This document shows positions 11,690 to 23,659 of a stretch of DNA of 64,000 bases, in pieces. A program made the position numbers and the translations under genes. The stretch spans positions 33,748,616-33,812,615 of the forward strand of contig NC_067196.1 of assembly GCF_000699445.3 (NCBI RefSeq), given 5' to 3'. A model generated the notes under the pieces. The model did not search any database and was not told the origin of the DNA. It saw nothing but the letters and a program-made list of their open reading frames with translations. The first letter of the stretch is position 1. Each line of letters begins with the position of its first letter. The DNA is from Schistosoma haematobium. Taxonomy: Eukaryota > Platyhelminthes > Trematoda > Strigeidida > Schistosomatidae.

Positions 11690-14600
11690 TGTTAAGATGG
11701 ACATCGCTGAGAGGTCAGTCATTTTTCATAAGCTAAGAGAATGTTCCGGAAAGGAATCAAAGGCTAGACTTGAGAACGGCCTCAGTCACATTAAGCCCTT
11801 GATAAGCAAGCTACACGCAGAAACAGTTTCAGGAGTCAGTATCTGTAAGCTTTATAGAATAGGACAAAAAATGGATTATGAAAGTACTCAGAAAGCTGCC
11901 TCTTGAATGTCACCTTTGCTATATTTGGAGAAAGAAGCCTGATACTGGGAAGCTCACGCAAACTTATTGGATCCGGAATACACGTCCGTGAAGATCTCAG
12001 CCTGGTCGACCGTATTAAGAGACGATAGGCATAAGTAGAAATAAATGAACGCCGCCGAAACCGTGAAAAAGCACTCGTACTTAAGGGTTTTCAAATTGTA
12101 AAGGTTCGGAGCAAAACGAGCTCGAAACCACTCCGGGTGGTAAGGAAAAGTTTTTCGTGTCTATAGGTAACCCTCGTGCTATTGATAGAAGAAACCAGAC
12201 AAGTAGTGAATAGGTCTTTATTTCGATCTTAGCGCAGTCACAGTGGAGCGTGGGATTATCTGTTCAGACAAACAAAGGCTCTCAACATTCAATATAAGAT
12301 AATAGGGAATATAACGCTTATACAAAACAAGGAAGTGAATGAATACTTGAACAATACTGTTTTGGCATATACTTGGTTGTTTGGGGTCAACTCTTAACCA
12401 ACCAACCTAAGCTGTTACAAGTTCTCCACAGAATTAAAGGCGTGTCAAGCAAATGCCTAAAAATAAAATGGAGGAGCTCAAGACAATGGTGGATAAAGAA
12501 AATCCGCATGTTATTGCTGTCTCAGAAACATGTTTAACGCCGGGAGTATTAAATAATAAAATTCGGCTGACTGGGGGGCTGATATATTAAAGCGTAGGGG
12601 AGGCAGTGTTATATCGTACACGCATATTACCCTAACCTTACGAGCAGTTGAAACAGTGGCACACGATTCAGGGACATGTGAACTGGTGCGATGCAAGCTT
12701 AAATGTAGACGGCAAGATATTGAATTAGTTGCAGTAGATAATTTCCTCTTAAGCAAACTTAGGTCCTAGTGTAATAGGGGGAAAAGCCTCATGGTAGGTG
12801 ACTTTAATGCACAGTAAATAAAGTAAGTTAATTTTGAAGTAAGGTCATCGATAATATCATTCAATTGCAAACTGTTATAAACCTCAACTGCACTAGCTTT
12901 ATTCCAACACATTAGAGATCCCACCGGATATGATTTTCGAAGCTTCTTTTCCCTCTTGGATTTAGTCTTCACACATGGTGATGACATCGGTCAAATGACT
13001 TTCCTCCTACCTCTAGGGAGAAGCGATCATGTGGTCATCTTATCCAAATTCATGGCTGAGATTGCCTGTCAAACAGTTGCGCCAGCTCGTCCTAACATAT
13101 GGAAGGAAGACATGAAGGCAATCAACTCCTCAGCATCAGCTGAAAACTGGGAATTTGACTCAAGGTCTTCAGGACAGGAGGTATGTAATTATTTCAGGTA
13201 GTTGTCCAATCGGGCCATACAATCAACCATACATGCTCTTGTCAGTCCCAAAGAAGAAGAACGGCCATCCCAGGATAGGCCGGGATATTCGACGTTTAAT
13301 AAGACAAAAGAGGAAATGTTGGAATGTCGCCATCAGCCTCAGCACAGCAAGTACAATGGAACGCTACAGGTTGGTAAGAAACACATGTATAGTTAAAATC
13401 CGTGAAGCTCAGAGAAAATATGAAATGCAGTTGGACCAATGTTCACCCAAGCAGCCTAAAACAATATTCTCGTACATTATTTAAAGAACAAGGATGCATC
13501 ATTGGATTCCTAACATAATTAAATAAGGGAGTGGATCTGAAATGATAGAGGAAGATAAGGAAAGAGCTGAAGCTATGGCTATTTAAGGGCAGTTTTCACT
13601 CGAGAACCTCCCTCAGACAAAGAGCTAGACTCAAATACAAAGTAAGTAGACCGCCTGCTCACCGTAAACTTTGATCGAGACGATGTACATAAGGCTTTTA
13701 GCACCTTAGACATGGAAAAGTCAACAGGACCGGATGAACTACACCCCGAAATCCTGAGACATATTGCATAATATATCGCAGCCCCACTGGCTGTGATATT
13801 CAATATGTCACTTGACCAAGGTGTGTTACATATGGACTGGAAGGACGCAGTCGTCACTCCTATACATAAAGCAGAACCAGGACAACTTCCATCGAACTAC
13901 AGACCTGTCAGCCTCACCAGTTCTGTAGCTAAAATACTGGAAAGAATAGTCAAAAGATCATAACAACATTTAAGGAAACCAACAACCTGTTAAACAGCAA
14001 ACAATATGGTTTCAGAAAAGGTTCATCTTGCACATCAAACCTGCTTATAGCAAGGGAGCATTAGATAAAGGTGCTAGGAAACGGGAACTCAGTGTATAAC
14101 GTCCACATAGACTTAAGTAAAGCATTTGACAAGTGCCGAGAAATAGACTGTCATTGAAGTTAGAAAATCTTGGTGTTGCCGGACCCCTCTTAAAATGGCT
14201 TAAAAATTTCCTAGTAGGTCGTTGACAGAAAGTAAGAACAAGTTCAAAGTGCTCCACCTGGAGACCAGAAGTTAGTGGAGTACCTCAAGTTTCTGTCCTA
14301 AGTCCTTTACATTTTATACTTTATGCAAATGATCTCCTAAGTATAGCAGTCCCCAATATTATTATAAACTCACGATATAAAAATAATAATAATGAGAAAC
14401 TCAGATGCATGCACACTTCAGGCAGACTTAAATAATGTGAATAACTGGTCTAAAGAGTAGCTGACGCCTATCAACGTGGCAAAACGTGTCTATATGTACT
14501 TTGGGGATACAAACGTTAATAGGTACAGAATGGGGGAAGTGCCTGTACCCATGGTCCGGCCTCATAAAGATCATGGAGTGACAGTGAACCATAATTTTAA

Positions 14601-15440
14601 GTCTACAGCCTATTGCCGGGAGGTTGCAGCTAGGGGGTTCAGAATCCTTTGTGCTTTATAGTGGACATTCACTAATTTAGATGCTACCATGTTCACTGCA
14701 GTATGCACAACCCTAGTGAGAACTAAGCTTGAAAACTACGTTCAGACTGAAAGCTCCTGTTTAAAAGGTGACTCGGTTATCCTGGAAAAAGTAAAGAGGG
14801 AAGGTACCCGTGCAATTCCAGAACTCTGTGGTTTACCATACAAATAGAGGCTTGAAAAGCTAGACCTCTTCATTCTGTCCTGTCGCATACCAAGAGGTGA
14901 TCTAATTTTGATTTACAAGATACTAAGAAATGATTTTTGACCTAATATGTTCTCTCTTTACTTTTCCCACTAGATTGGGACATCTCGGAGGATATAGCAG
15001 GCTAGTAGAAAAGCCAAGAACGAAAAAAATACCCGTGTCATACAGGTTTTCACACTGATTCATCAATTCCTGAAACCTGTTATACGAAGCAGTGGTGTCC
15101 GCACATTCAACTGACTCATTCAAGAGAAGACTGGACACTCATAAAAGCATACTAGAAAAGCAATTAAATAGGCTGTAGGCCAGAATCTGAAATCAAATTA
15201 CTTGTCAGCTGACTATCGACTTTCCCATCGAATCATCAACGAATGGAATTCATTAACTCATCAAATAACTGGAGCTCTATCTGTCTACATTTAAAAAAAG
15301 TCGGACCAACTGAGAGACAACCATTGCCATGAATAACATAGACCAACTAGCCCCCGTCCTTTCTAAACTGAGACTGATGTGAACTTGGATCCTGATAAAC
15401 CTAAATCTGAGTCTCAACTAATTGAAAGTCAGTTTACGAT
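11690..15440 (+). mobile_element. Degenerate CR1-like element (ORF1 RRM part through RT tail)
   Basis: Begins inside ORF1 with the RRM-like block (SVIFHKLRECSGKES, VSICKLYRIGQK at 11697-11906), continues after an insertion with the endonuclease (MEELKTMVDKENPHVIAVSE from about 12465; GRSDHVVILSKF near 13020, SDH retained), the linker (RRLIRQKRKCWNVAIS near 13290), RT motifs (STGPDELHPEIL near 13720, DWKDAVVTPIH, NYRPVSLTS near 13895) and a tail (YRLSHRIINEWN-like block near 15215). PHD part missing. Frames change every 100-300 bases, so it is clearly older than the copy at 1-3950. About 270 foreign bases at 12170-12440 separate ORF1 from ORF2. Confidence 0.78.
12170..12440 (-). repeat. LTR-like segment 2 inserted between ORF1 and ORF2 of the CR1-like copy
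   Basis: The CR1-like reading is lost near 12165 and resumes near 12440. The intervening DNA carries, on the minus strand, AATAAA (plus 12217-12222) in a context resembling the other LTR-like pieces. No clear TATA box at the usual distance and no TG/CA ends identified. Solo-LTR status is inference. Confidence 0.28.
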
Positions 15441-15780
15441 CTATTGTACTTGTAAATTTACATAAAATTCAGAATATTTGAATAGCACCAACTGAAATGT
15501 AGAAGTATTGTTTTTTCGAGATACTTTGTCGGTTGTACATCAAGTCCGCAATTCAAATTTGCTTTCCGTGTGGTCTTTGTTATCTCGTATTTGTATACAA
15601 GTGTTAACTGGCCTAGAATTGCAAGTTCACCAAGTTTTTACTGCATAGTTTTTTTTTGAATATTTGTAACTAGCTTTTATATGATTTGCACTTTTCACTG
15701 TTTCTGGGCTTGGCGGAACGTATAGCTCTAGTCTCCCGATCTAGGGCAAAGTTTTGTCAGTTCTGAAAAGAATATTGAGG

Positions 15781-16007
15781 TAGCCCCGATAGAGATTTTT
15801 GAGACTATGAAAATCCCAAAATTTCCTTTGGTTTTGAGGTTTTCCTCCAAATTTAATGTCATATTGGAGAAATCCCTAAAATGCTTAGTGTGATTTAGGG
15901 TTTTCCTTAATATTTTTCCAGACTTATGGGAACGTACGAATTTTCTCATAACTTTGGTAAAAATCAGAATCTCCCCAAAACGATCCAAAACCTGGAGATC
16001 GGGGCTA
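15781..16007. repeat. MITE-like palindromic element with TA duplication
   Basis: The 8-base inverted termini GCCCCGAT (15783-15790) and ATCGGGGC (15998-16005) are perfect, each flanked outside by TA, as after Tc1/mariner-type insertion. Inside, the two arms keep weak inverted similarity (runs of T/G near the left arm against A/C near the right), and a CCCTAAA/TTTAGGG inverted pair sits near 15875-15900. No transposase frame. About 227 bases including the TA pair. Confidence 0.5.
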
Positions 16008-16789
16008 CTGATTCTTGATGATCAGTTTCCACACTAAGTTAGTAAACAGCAAACTTATATTTTGCGGTATTCTGGCTGATTTGCCGTAAGTTTATTCGGT
16101 TCCTGATAATATAAAGTATTGTTCTCGTGATTTTAAGGTTCCATTCTAGTTAGGCTCTGTATATGGAGATCGTCAGACGCCTTCCGGTTTTGCTCTTTTA
16201 TGCCCATGACTAATCTTTAGAGTTCAAACATATCACCTTGTGTTTCAAACAATCAAGAAATATCCTGGTTTCTGTTCACGCCCTAAAAAACAAAACTTGT
16301 TTTTACCTCCAGTATATATCCATATATATGTTTACAAATTCAGTCAGGACTTAATTTACACATATTCGTATGTACTTCTGCCAATTATTAGATCGGGATT
16401 TATTAGGAACATCGTATCCCCGATCTCATTATACGCCACACTCTTTCAAGTGCATTTCACCCTGGTAGTTAGACTGCTTACATATTAACTGATTTATTGG
16501 AAAATACCGCGAAAGTTTGATTTTTGTCGCAATAGGTCCTTCCATGTTCACTTTGAATTGGATATGTACAACTTAATTTTGTCTTGTCGTTACTGAATGG
16601 GGTAATGGTGAGAATGCTGAAAATAACTTGACTAACAGAACATTCAGCACATTGCAGCTTGATTCGTTGTAGGGTCACTGAGGCTTACTTCTTTTCGTAC
16701 AGTAAGGGTTATAATTTTAGAAAGTTATGAAGTGTCAGCTAATGTTAAGGAGTATTTATATATGTGTAAATCATGCACATGAATTCATT

Positions 16790-18365
16790 CTTCAGTAATG
16801 AGGATTTTATTTATTATTTGAACACATTGGTCCAAAGAGGCATCGAATACATATGCGCAACACAAGTCACTTGATTTGTGCATGGGCTGTGATACTGTCT
16901 GGGCGCCTAGACCGAAGCAGGTAGTCTTCTTACGAGGGGACACCCCATCACTTATCGACTTAGAATACGCAGATGATATAGTCCTGTTTGGTGAAGATGC
17001 TGATAAAATGAAGTCTTTTGGTAGCACTGAGCAACAATGCCAGAATGTTTGGAATGCGCTTCTCGCCCTCTAAATGCAAGTTGTTGCTTCAGGACTGGTC
17101 TGCGTCAACACCTGAACTAAGGATAAGGAGTGAAGTAGTCGAGCGCGTTGGCAACTTCACTTGTACTGAAAGTCTGATCAGCCCTAATGGGTTGGTGTCT
17201 GACGAAATTTCTGCACGAATTCGAAAAGCTTGTTTGACTTTCGTCAACTGACGTCACCTTTGGTGAAGGCGAGATATCTGTCTATCAATAAAAGGACGAG
17301 TATACTGCGCGGTAGTTTGTTCCGTTCTACTTTACCGCTGCGAAACATAGCCATTAAGAGTAGAAGATACTCGTAAGCTACAAGTATTTGACCACAGGTG
17401 CCTTAGAAATATTGCTGGCGTCTGTTGGGATCACCGGGTAAGTAATAGTGAGGTTAGACGCAGGGTATTAGGTAATGATGGTAAATCAGTTGATGACGTT
17501 GTGAATTTCCATCGACTGAGGTCGTTGGGCCACGTGCTGCGTATGCCTTAACACCGATTACCGCGACGTGCAATGCTAACCGGTGTTGGGGATGGTTGAA
17601 AGAAGCTAGGGGCGGCCGAAACAAAAAGTGGCATCAGTCCTTAAAGTCATTAACTTCTGGTCTGAGCCATGTTGGTAGATGCAGACTACTTGGTTGGGGT
17701 CCGCGTGACTATCATAACCAATGGTTAAGAGACTCTTGGAGACATGGCTCAGAATCGATCACAATGGCGTCGGTGTATACACTCTCTGTCTTCCCTTAAA
17801 CTAAGAGATTAAAATCGCCTCATATCTTTCTGTACTATGTCCTTATATGCAATCTTTCTTTTATATATTACCACCTCTGAATTAACTACTTCTATGAATC
17901 CGGTGTTCATCTTGTGCTAAAGAGGTATGGCAACTTGAACCGTTGTAAATATGTGCCTGGTCCTACGTCGCAGCTGACTGACCACACCATGAGCCTTCGA
18001 CCTAAAGTTCTGATCCACAAGGCAGTCAAGCAACGTAAGGAGATGCAGTCCCATAGTAGCCGGTAACCAACAATTGGTTTATACGTCATTTTTCCTTCAG
18101 GATCCTGGAGTCCATGTGCACAATCGGTTTAGAATCAAGGTTTCCCAACTCCGCTAGGTGAATCCTCTGTGTCGACCAACCCCGTTAAAGCACCGGTCCC
18201 TTGCTTTTCGTCCTCTCAATTTTGTAAACAACACCCCTGCCACGAGAAAGCAGTGAGTAGGACTTCCCTGACAGTAGATGTATGCACGTGGCGATGTGAG
18301 AGTATTTTGTGAAGGAGGGCTGACTCTCTCCCTCTCGACCGTACCAGAGCATTTTGGGGGCAATA
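16790..18365 (-). mobile_element. Short non-autonomous RTE-derived element (family C), split by an RTE insertion
   Basis: On the minus strand the element starts at 18365 with the leader TGCCCCCAAAATGCTCTGG, runs to about 17986, is interrupted by a family A RTE in the opposite sense, and resumes at 16951-16790 (CTGCTTCGGTCTAGG, then AGTATCACAGCCCATGC) to end in a TGTGTTCAAATAATAAATAA tail. The uninterrupted relative at 24878-25350 shows the two halves were once contiguous. The leader matches the 5' end of the family B RTE at 60695 and the 3' end matches the family B tail at 50670-50745, with no coding region between, so it looks like an internally deleted derivative moved by B-type enzymes. 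Confidence 0.7.
16952..17985 (+). mobile_element. 5'-truncated RTE-like copy A1, nested in the family C element
   Basis: Begins within RT motif C (LIDLEYADDIVLFGEDADKM) and runs through the RT C-terminal region (RSLGHVLRMP-like, WGPRDYHNQWLRDS) to a 3' UTR ending in CAGCTGACTGAC, the CTGA-repeat tail of family A. It carries the same frameshift after DADKM, the FTCTES substitution and the stop after CLTFVN as the copies at 31243-32562 and 36485-38797. Bases flanking the insertion (about ACACCCCATCA left, ACACCATGAG right) look like an imperfect target-site duplication. Inactive. Confidence 0.8.
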
Positions 18366-18509
18366 ATGTTATGACCTTGGATGTCTGACTTTTCTATCAC
18401 ACGATTTGTCTACCAATCCGAGTACGACTTATACGAATCTTCACACTAGGCCAACCAATGACGTTCAACCGATGTGGGCAGTTTAGCGTCCTTATTGGTC
18501 CTATGTCCT

Positions 18510-18890
18510 CCGAGCCCTTCCACTTGAGTCCATAACAAGATACCAGCTTCCGTAATATGAATCGAATCAGAGCAGATCAGACCAGATCGTTTATTTCAGA
18601 CATACCCGGTTTATATATCAATCAGACAGACCACAACGTACCATAAAATAGGAAATAATATTTGTACACAAATAAGCCCAAAACGTGGCTGTGAATGTGG
18701 GAGGCAGTAGTTAATAAACTGAACATAACTTAAAAACCGTAAATCGTACAATAATAAATTATAGGTCAAAATAAAGCTTGTCATAAGAGGAATATAAATA
18801 TACATAATGTAATTGTTGAATAGTTATACAATAAGAATATTTATAGAATATTAGTCCATGAATAGTCCTTGGAAGTTACCTGTAATTTAA
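18510..18890 (-). repeat. LTR-like segment 3
   Basis: Minus strand shows a TATATAAA-type box (plus about 18610-18618) and AATAAA (plus 18590-18595) about 15 bases downstream, followed by a CT-rich stretch. It lies next to the 3' end of the minus-strand CR1-like copy. Termini are not defined and it may instead be unrelated intergenic DNA. Confidence 0.28.
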
Positions 18891-19187
18891 TCTTCACCGG
18901 ATATAACAAATAAGGATAGGTCTATCGACCTATATTAATCCTTACAGTTTGTAGCAATCCCATTTTGAATATATCAAGAGGTGTTGATATTACATGTTCC
19001 CGTTGAAAATTCCAGTAATTCACTACTCGATACGAGAAACGAAACTCCAGACGTCGACGATTTGATCTCAGTTTTTGAAATTTTTTCGATTGTCTTCGCA
19101 AATGACCAGTCCTAAACGGAAGGGAAAGATAAGAAATATTAATACCAAGGTCATTGTTCAGTATACGTTAAGCCAATGATCACTCAG

Positions 19188-19555
19188 TATTCTACGGTAA
19201 GATGACTGAAATAAGTTGAGGTGTGTCAGTCTGTCAGACCTTAAATGACATAACTCAAAATCGTTTGCAATGACGCAGGTGCATCCATTCTTTGTGCTCT
19301 CCCAAATTCTAAACTTCTGAATTCTTTGTCTCCTTTTTTTCTCTTACCAAATTTTTTTCACTGAATTATGCTATTTGAATAACATCTTCAAACCCTAATC
19401 TTTCTGATTACTGCTCATACTTTTACTACCTCTATCACTAAGGGATTTGAATCGACAATTGTATCTGTGTGGTAATGTGGTTTGGCAACTCGAACTGATG
19501 TACGTACGTCCGAGGTTCTACGTTTTTACTGACTGACTGAATCTATCTTCATAAG
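19188..19555 (+). mobile_element. Family A RTE 3' end inserted in the CR1-like copy (A6)
   Basis: Shares its sequence, in opposite orientation, with 35660-35338: the run TTCTACGGTAAGATGACTGA, the block CAATGACGCAGGTGCATCC, a T-rich tract and a TACTGACTGACTGA tail. It splits the RT tail of the minus-strand CR1-like element, whose reading resumes on either side. Only RT C-terminal remnants and 3' UTR are present, as expected for a severely 5'-truncated insertion. Confidence 0.7.
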
Positions 19556-21250
19556 ATAGGCCAGAGAGACCTTTTACCATTTTATTCCCTCATCCTTGGA
19601 CTCGTTTCAGCATATCAGCCTCATACTTGAAACAAGGACTCGCTACTTAAACTCCATACTAATCCCATACCAATGAGTTGAGATCATCCTGTAATAGTAT
19701 TCTACTACTATAAGTATGATAGGCCTTTACGAAAACCATGTTCTCTGAATAAAAGATTATGTCCTTCCATATAATCTATAACAGCTTTAATTTTGACAGC
19801 TGCACTGGTTAGACTAACTGGTCGGTAGTTACTAAGTCCCTATTCCTCGCCTTATACACCGGACTAATTATTGCGTCCTTCCAGTATCTTGGCAGTCTGG
19901 ACTGCCACAGACCTATCAAACAGTATGGCTATAGGTCCAGCTATTACATCAGATAAAGCTTTCATAATCCTAGGACGAATATCGTCAGGATCACCGGACT
20001 TGTAAGGCTTGAAATGCTGAAGTAATCTTAGGACATACACTTCTCAATAACCATAGGATCCATCAACAAGCCGCCACAATCACAATTAATCGTTGGTTGT
20101 TCCTCATTGCTGATAGAACACACTACTGAAATGTTCCAATAACGCTTCAGCTTTGTCGGCATCATCTCTTGCCAATATTAATGGATTTTCTTGTACTTAA
20201 AATGATGGAATTCCATCACTTCCCCGAGTTCGTCTTTTTATATACGAGAATAACCGTTTCCGACTATTTTTATAATCCCTAACCAATTTTTTTATACGAC
20301 TGTCTAGTCTTATTTACGCTTTACAAGCATTCCTAGTCTTACAATAACTGGATCTGTAGTGTTCTAAGCCAACAGAGATGAACATGTTCCAGTGCTTTTT
20401 CCTACATCCAAGAGGTTTCTTGACTTGTTTAGTTATCCATGGTGGACAGTTCTTCGGTCTGCGTGGCACCAAGTATAAACGAGAACGTAACTGAACTAAA
20501 CTTGCCTTTAAATATAGGCCATGCTTCTTCAACTGATGAGCTGGCATCTATTGACCAATCTGTCTTAACAGCTCACTCCTGAATGACTGATAAGTTAACT
20601 CTCCATATATTTGTGCGAGGCTTAACCTGATTGTGTATCATGTCACTAGCTCTAAACATGAATGACAAAACAGCGTGATCGCTATTTGCTAACGGTGGAA
20701 GGATATTTGGGTTGGAAATATCCTCAGTATATCCCCAGTCGCATGAGTGGTCACCAAGTATAGCAAAGAAGAACCATGTTTTGCACCAAAACGTGTGGGT
20801 TTGGATACACACTGTACTAATACATGCTCCATTACCGTTATCAGGAACTTGCTAACAAAGAAGTTTATATATCCTACCGTGGCCATCTCAGTCTAACTAA
20901 TATCAGGTGCATTAAAGTCTCATAATATCAAGCATCTGTTATTTGCACTTCATAGTTGAATGTACTCTGAAATAAAGCCATCAGCTAAGCAGATTGAGCT
21001 GCGATGGATGACGCCGAGTATAAATGTACAACATCCGGTGGTCAGCTCACAGCTAATGACGTCACAAGTTCTACTATCATGGGATTAGCAAGCAAAAGAT
21101 CGGATGTTTTTATTATTGGCTATGTATCAAAGGACGCCACCTCCTTTCCTACATCTATGTCTATCAATTCTTAGGTAGTGGTATCCGGATAAGTAAAAGT
21201 CGTGGACTAAGTTTCCGTCACAGCTACAATGAGTGACCTTAATTTGTCAG

Positions 21251-21273
21251 CTGACTGACTGACTGACTGACTG
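21251..21273 (+). repeat. CTGA tetranucleotide repeat
   Basis: Five to six tandem CTGA units. The same unit forms the 3' tail of family A RTE copies, so this may be the last remnant of such an insertion in the CR1-like element. Confidence 0.7.
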
Positions 21274-21485
21274 TCCAATAATGCTCCTAGTTCATAGAAT
21301 TTATTTCTTAGACTGCGAGCATTTTCATATAAAACTCCTAGGGAAAACTGCCAATTCACACAGGCCTTGATAGCATTCACTTCCAAGACCTGACTACTCG
21401 AAAACCCACTAATCGAAGATTTTCCTCACCATTTTGTCGACGTCTTTCTAGTTCAGCTAGTGCCGACTTCCTTTTTATTCTATCT

Positions 21486-22361
21486 TCAAGAGATATATCG
21501 TCTTACTTGAATGTCGGTATTGTTGTGACTACGAGTGCTATTTAACAGAATATCATGTTGCTTCTCCGACCCTAGGATTACCTTAAGCAGTCTATATAGT
21601 CGGGGTTCAATACTGTCTTCGGTCCTCTTACCTATTCTTATCAATTTTTTGACCTGAACTCCTTTAAAGTTATCTGGTAAGATGCTACAGATAATTTCTC
21701 TGAGCTTTTCCAAGTTATGCGCGCGTCTAATTTTGGGATCATGATCGCTTGACTCTAGCAAATTACAATAATCGATGAGGTTAAATTCTTCTCAGTCACG
21801 CCAGGGTGGAGTTCTGTCTTACTATCAGACTCGGGCAGTGTATTTTGTGATTCGGAATGGGAGTTCACCAATGACTTGCCAAACAAGTGCCGCTTATAGC
21901 TTTTTCCCTTTCACTTTTTCTCCGTACTGTCGTCCATTTTTCATCACTCTGGGACTATTAGGAACGATGGCGATTTTATCCGGGTCTTCAATTTCTGCTG
22001 AAGAAGCATGACTACCCATGTCAATACCAAGTGGCACTTCACTCCTCGTTAGTTCCAACTGAGATTTCACTTTTTCGTCAATCACAGTCGGATGTTTAAT
22101 GCGTCCCGTAACAGCACGTACTACACGGGCACATTCTTCACTATCAGTACCCATGTTACCAGCACAATCACCATCTTTCTTACAAACCAAAGCTAAGAGG
22201 CTCGTATTCTCCTGAATCAGTGACGTCTTACTTTTACAGCAAAACATACAGAGCCAATGCGAGTTAGGCTTCGAACATCTTTTGTATGCCATAGGACTTA
22301 AATGGATACACATCTTATGGAACCACTTTTTACACTCATCACATTGCATTCCTTCCTCCAC
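21486..22361 (-). pseudogene. CR1-like ORF1 with PHD finger (second copy)
   Basis: Two open pieces. 22361-21894 (155 codons) starts inside the finger: MQCDECKKWFHKMC and HWLCMFCC keep the cysteine-histidine ligands; the first cysteine pair would lie upstream of the first ATG, in the stretch to about 22390. 21761-21486 (91 codons) is the RRM-like block (HNLEKLREIICSIL, VQVKKLIRIGKR, LLKVILGS). The pieces are separated by a frame break near 21765-21890. The finger is conserved between this and the copy at 2901-3947 although the linkers differ greatly, which suggests the finger was under selection while the element was active. Confidence 0.72.
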
Positions 22362-22395
22362 GGGGAATAACGAATTTGGCTGTCCATATTTCTAA

Positions 22396-22995
22396 GTACT
22401 GCCAACGACTGTAATCAGATTAAGGTTTAAAACACAATAAGAACACAGGTGTCAGAGTTAATGAGAAGGAATGTACCACAGGACAAAGTTTAGCAAAATT
22501 TCAAACCTTGACCGAAATACTTCGAGTTAAGGTAGACCAAGAACACTTTTTGATACAGAAAGCACGAAAAACAAAGATAATCACAACAAGTACTAAATCA
22601 CTACAATTTCATTTATAAAAATACTCTTGATCACCATACCTTATAATTTCATTTTATTTTTAAACATCCCTGCGGTTTAGCAAACTACTATCATTAGCTC
22701 ATGAGCGCGAAGTGTCACAAGCAGTTTGAGCGTTAAGATTACAATGCTTACCAGGTCCAGATTAAACAGTGTTTCAACCACGCCTAGTTTTATGTGTACT
22801 CAATGAATATCACATTCAATCAGTGATCTGAAAGCCTCATGTGACCTTAAATAGTGATAAAACCAAGTATATAAACAAATTTCGTGTTCAGTAATTCTCC
22901 CTTATTCATATTATAGTCTTGAAAACCATATAAAACAAAATAAGATGTCATCCATAGAAAGAAAGCAATAATTAAGAGAATTTACATGTGAAGTT
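22396..22995. other. No supportable gene
   Basis: AT-rich DNA to the right of the CR1-like copy, with no coding block or RNA gene that I can support. Confidence 0.5.
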
Positions 22996-23070
22996 GGATC
23001 TGCGACTTAGTGGTTAGTGGATTTGACTTCCAGCCGCTAAATTCCAAGTTCAAACCTCAATATGTCCTCT
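22996..23070 (+). repeat. tRNA-like SINE remnant
   Basis: An A-box-like TAGTGGTTAGTGG is followed 30-odd bases later by a B-box-like AAGTTCAAACCTC, with GACTTCCAGCCGC between where an anticodon arm would be. The ends cannot pair into an acceptor stem, so this is not a working tRNA; a tRNA-derived SINE head is the simplest reading. Confidence 0.45.
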
Positions 23071-23659
23071 TCGGTTTGGGTTACTGGGTAGTACCATAAA
23101 CCCCTATGGTTAGAATGTAACTTATGCCTAATTACCTGGAAATTGAATCGATTTACTTATTTTATAGTCTGGAATACGTAATTTCAGAGTCCTTAACTTT
23201 AGCCGGAATCCTTAATTACAAATCCATGTTTATAAATTAGCGAAAAACCGAGTTCATCGTAAGGCTGTCCTATAATTAAAAGTATTCTTCAATGCACTAA
23301 TCTGTTTGCATCGTAAAAAGAAAATGGATATTGTATATACTTATAGATAATCCAATTGTGCTTTTCAGATGCTTTACATTCCAACAAATTTGGAACTAGT
23401 TCATCAGTAGGGTTATAACATGTGGTTGTTCACCTATGTGGTAATATTGTCTAGTATTGATTGTATGTTTTGAATTGTTTCGTCCTGATACTAATATTTT
23501 AAAACAATGTCTATATTAGCGTAATTAATTCGTAATGTTAGATGACAATGATACACAGCAATTTCACTCTGAACTCCCAAATTATTGGATAGAGTGTACT
23601 AATCTCATTAGATCGATTCAAACGTTAAACCGTTAGTTTGATTCTTGTTCAAGTATCGT
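23071..23659. other. No supportable gene
   Basis: AT-rich, unassigned; nothing recognised between the tRNA-like remnant and the RTE 3' end that follows. Confidence 0.5.

Larger units (their letters stand above)
18900..22395 (-). mobile_element. CR1-like retrotransposon copy, degenerate
   Basis: Same order as the copy at 1-3950: PHD-finger ORF1 (22361-21486), endonuclease (about 21350-20600; FFVSKFLITVMEHVLVQ, RFGAKHGSSLLYLV), linker (PPWITKQVKKPLGCRKKHWN near 20440), RT (about 20230-19560) and a tail (18970-19188; RFSYRVVNYWNFQRE, then a stop near VRINIGR). A family A RTE 3' end is inserted at 19188-19555. A CTGA-repeat run lies at 21251-21273. Numerous stops; older than the copy at 1-3950 but with a more intact ORF1 zinc finger than RT. 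Confidence 0.8.
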
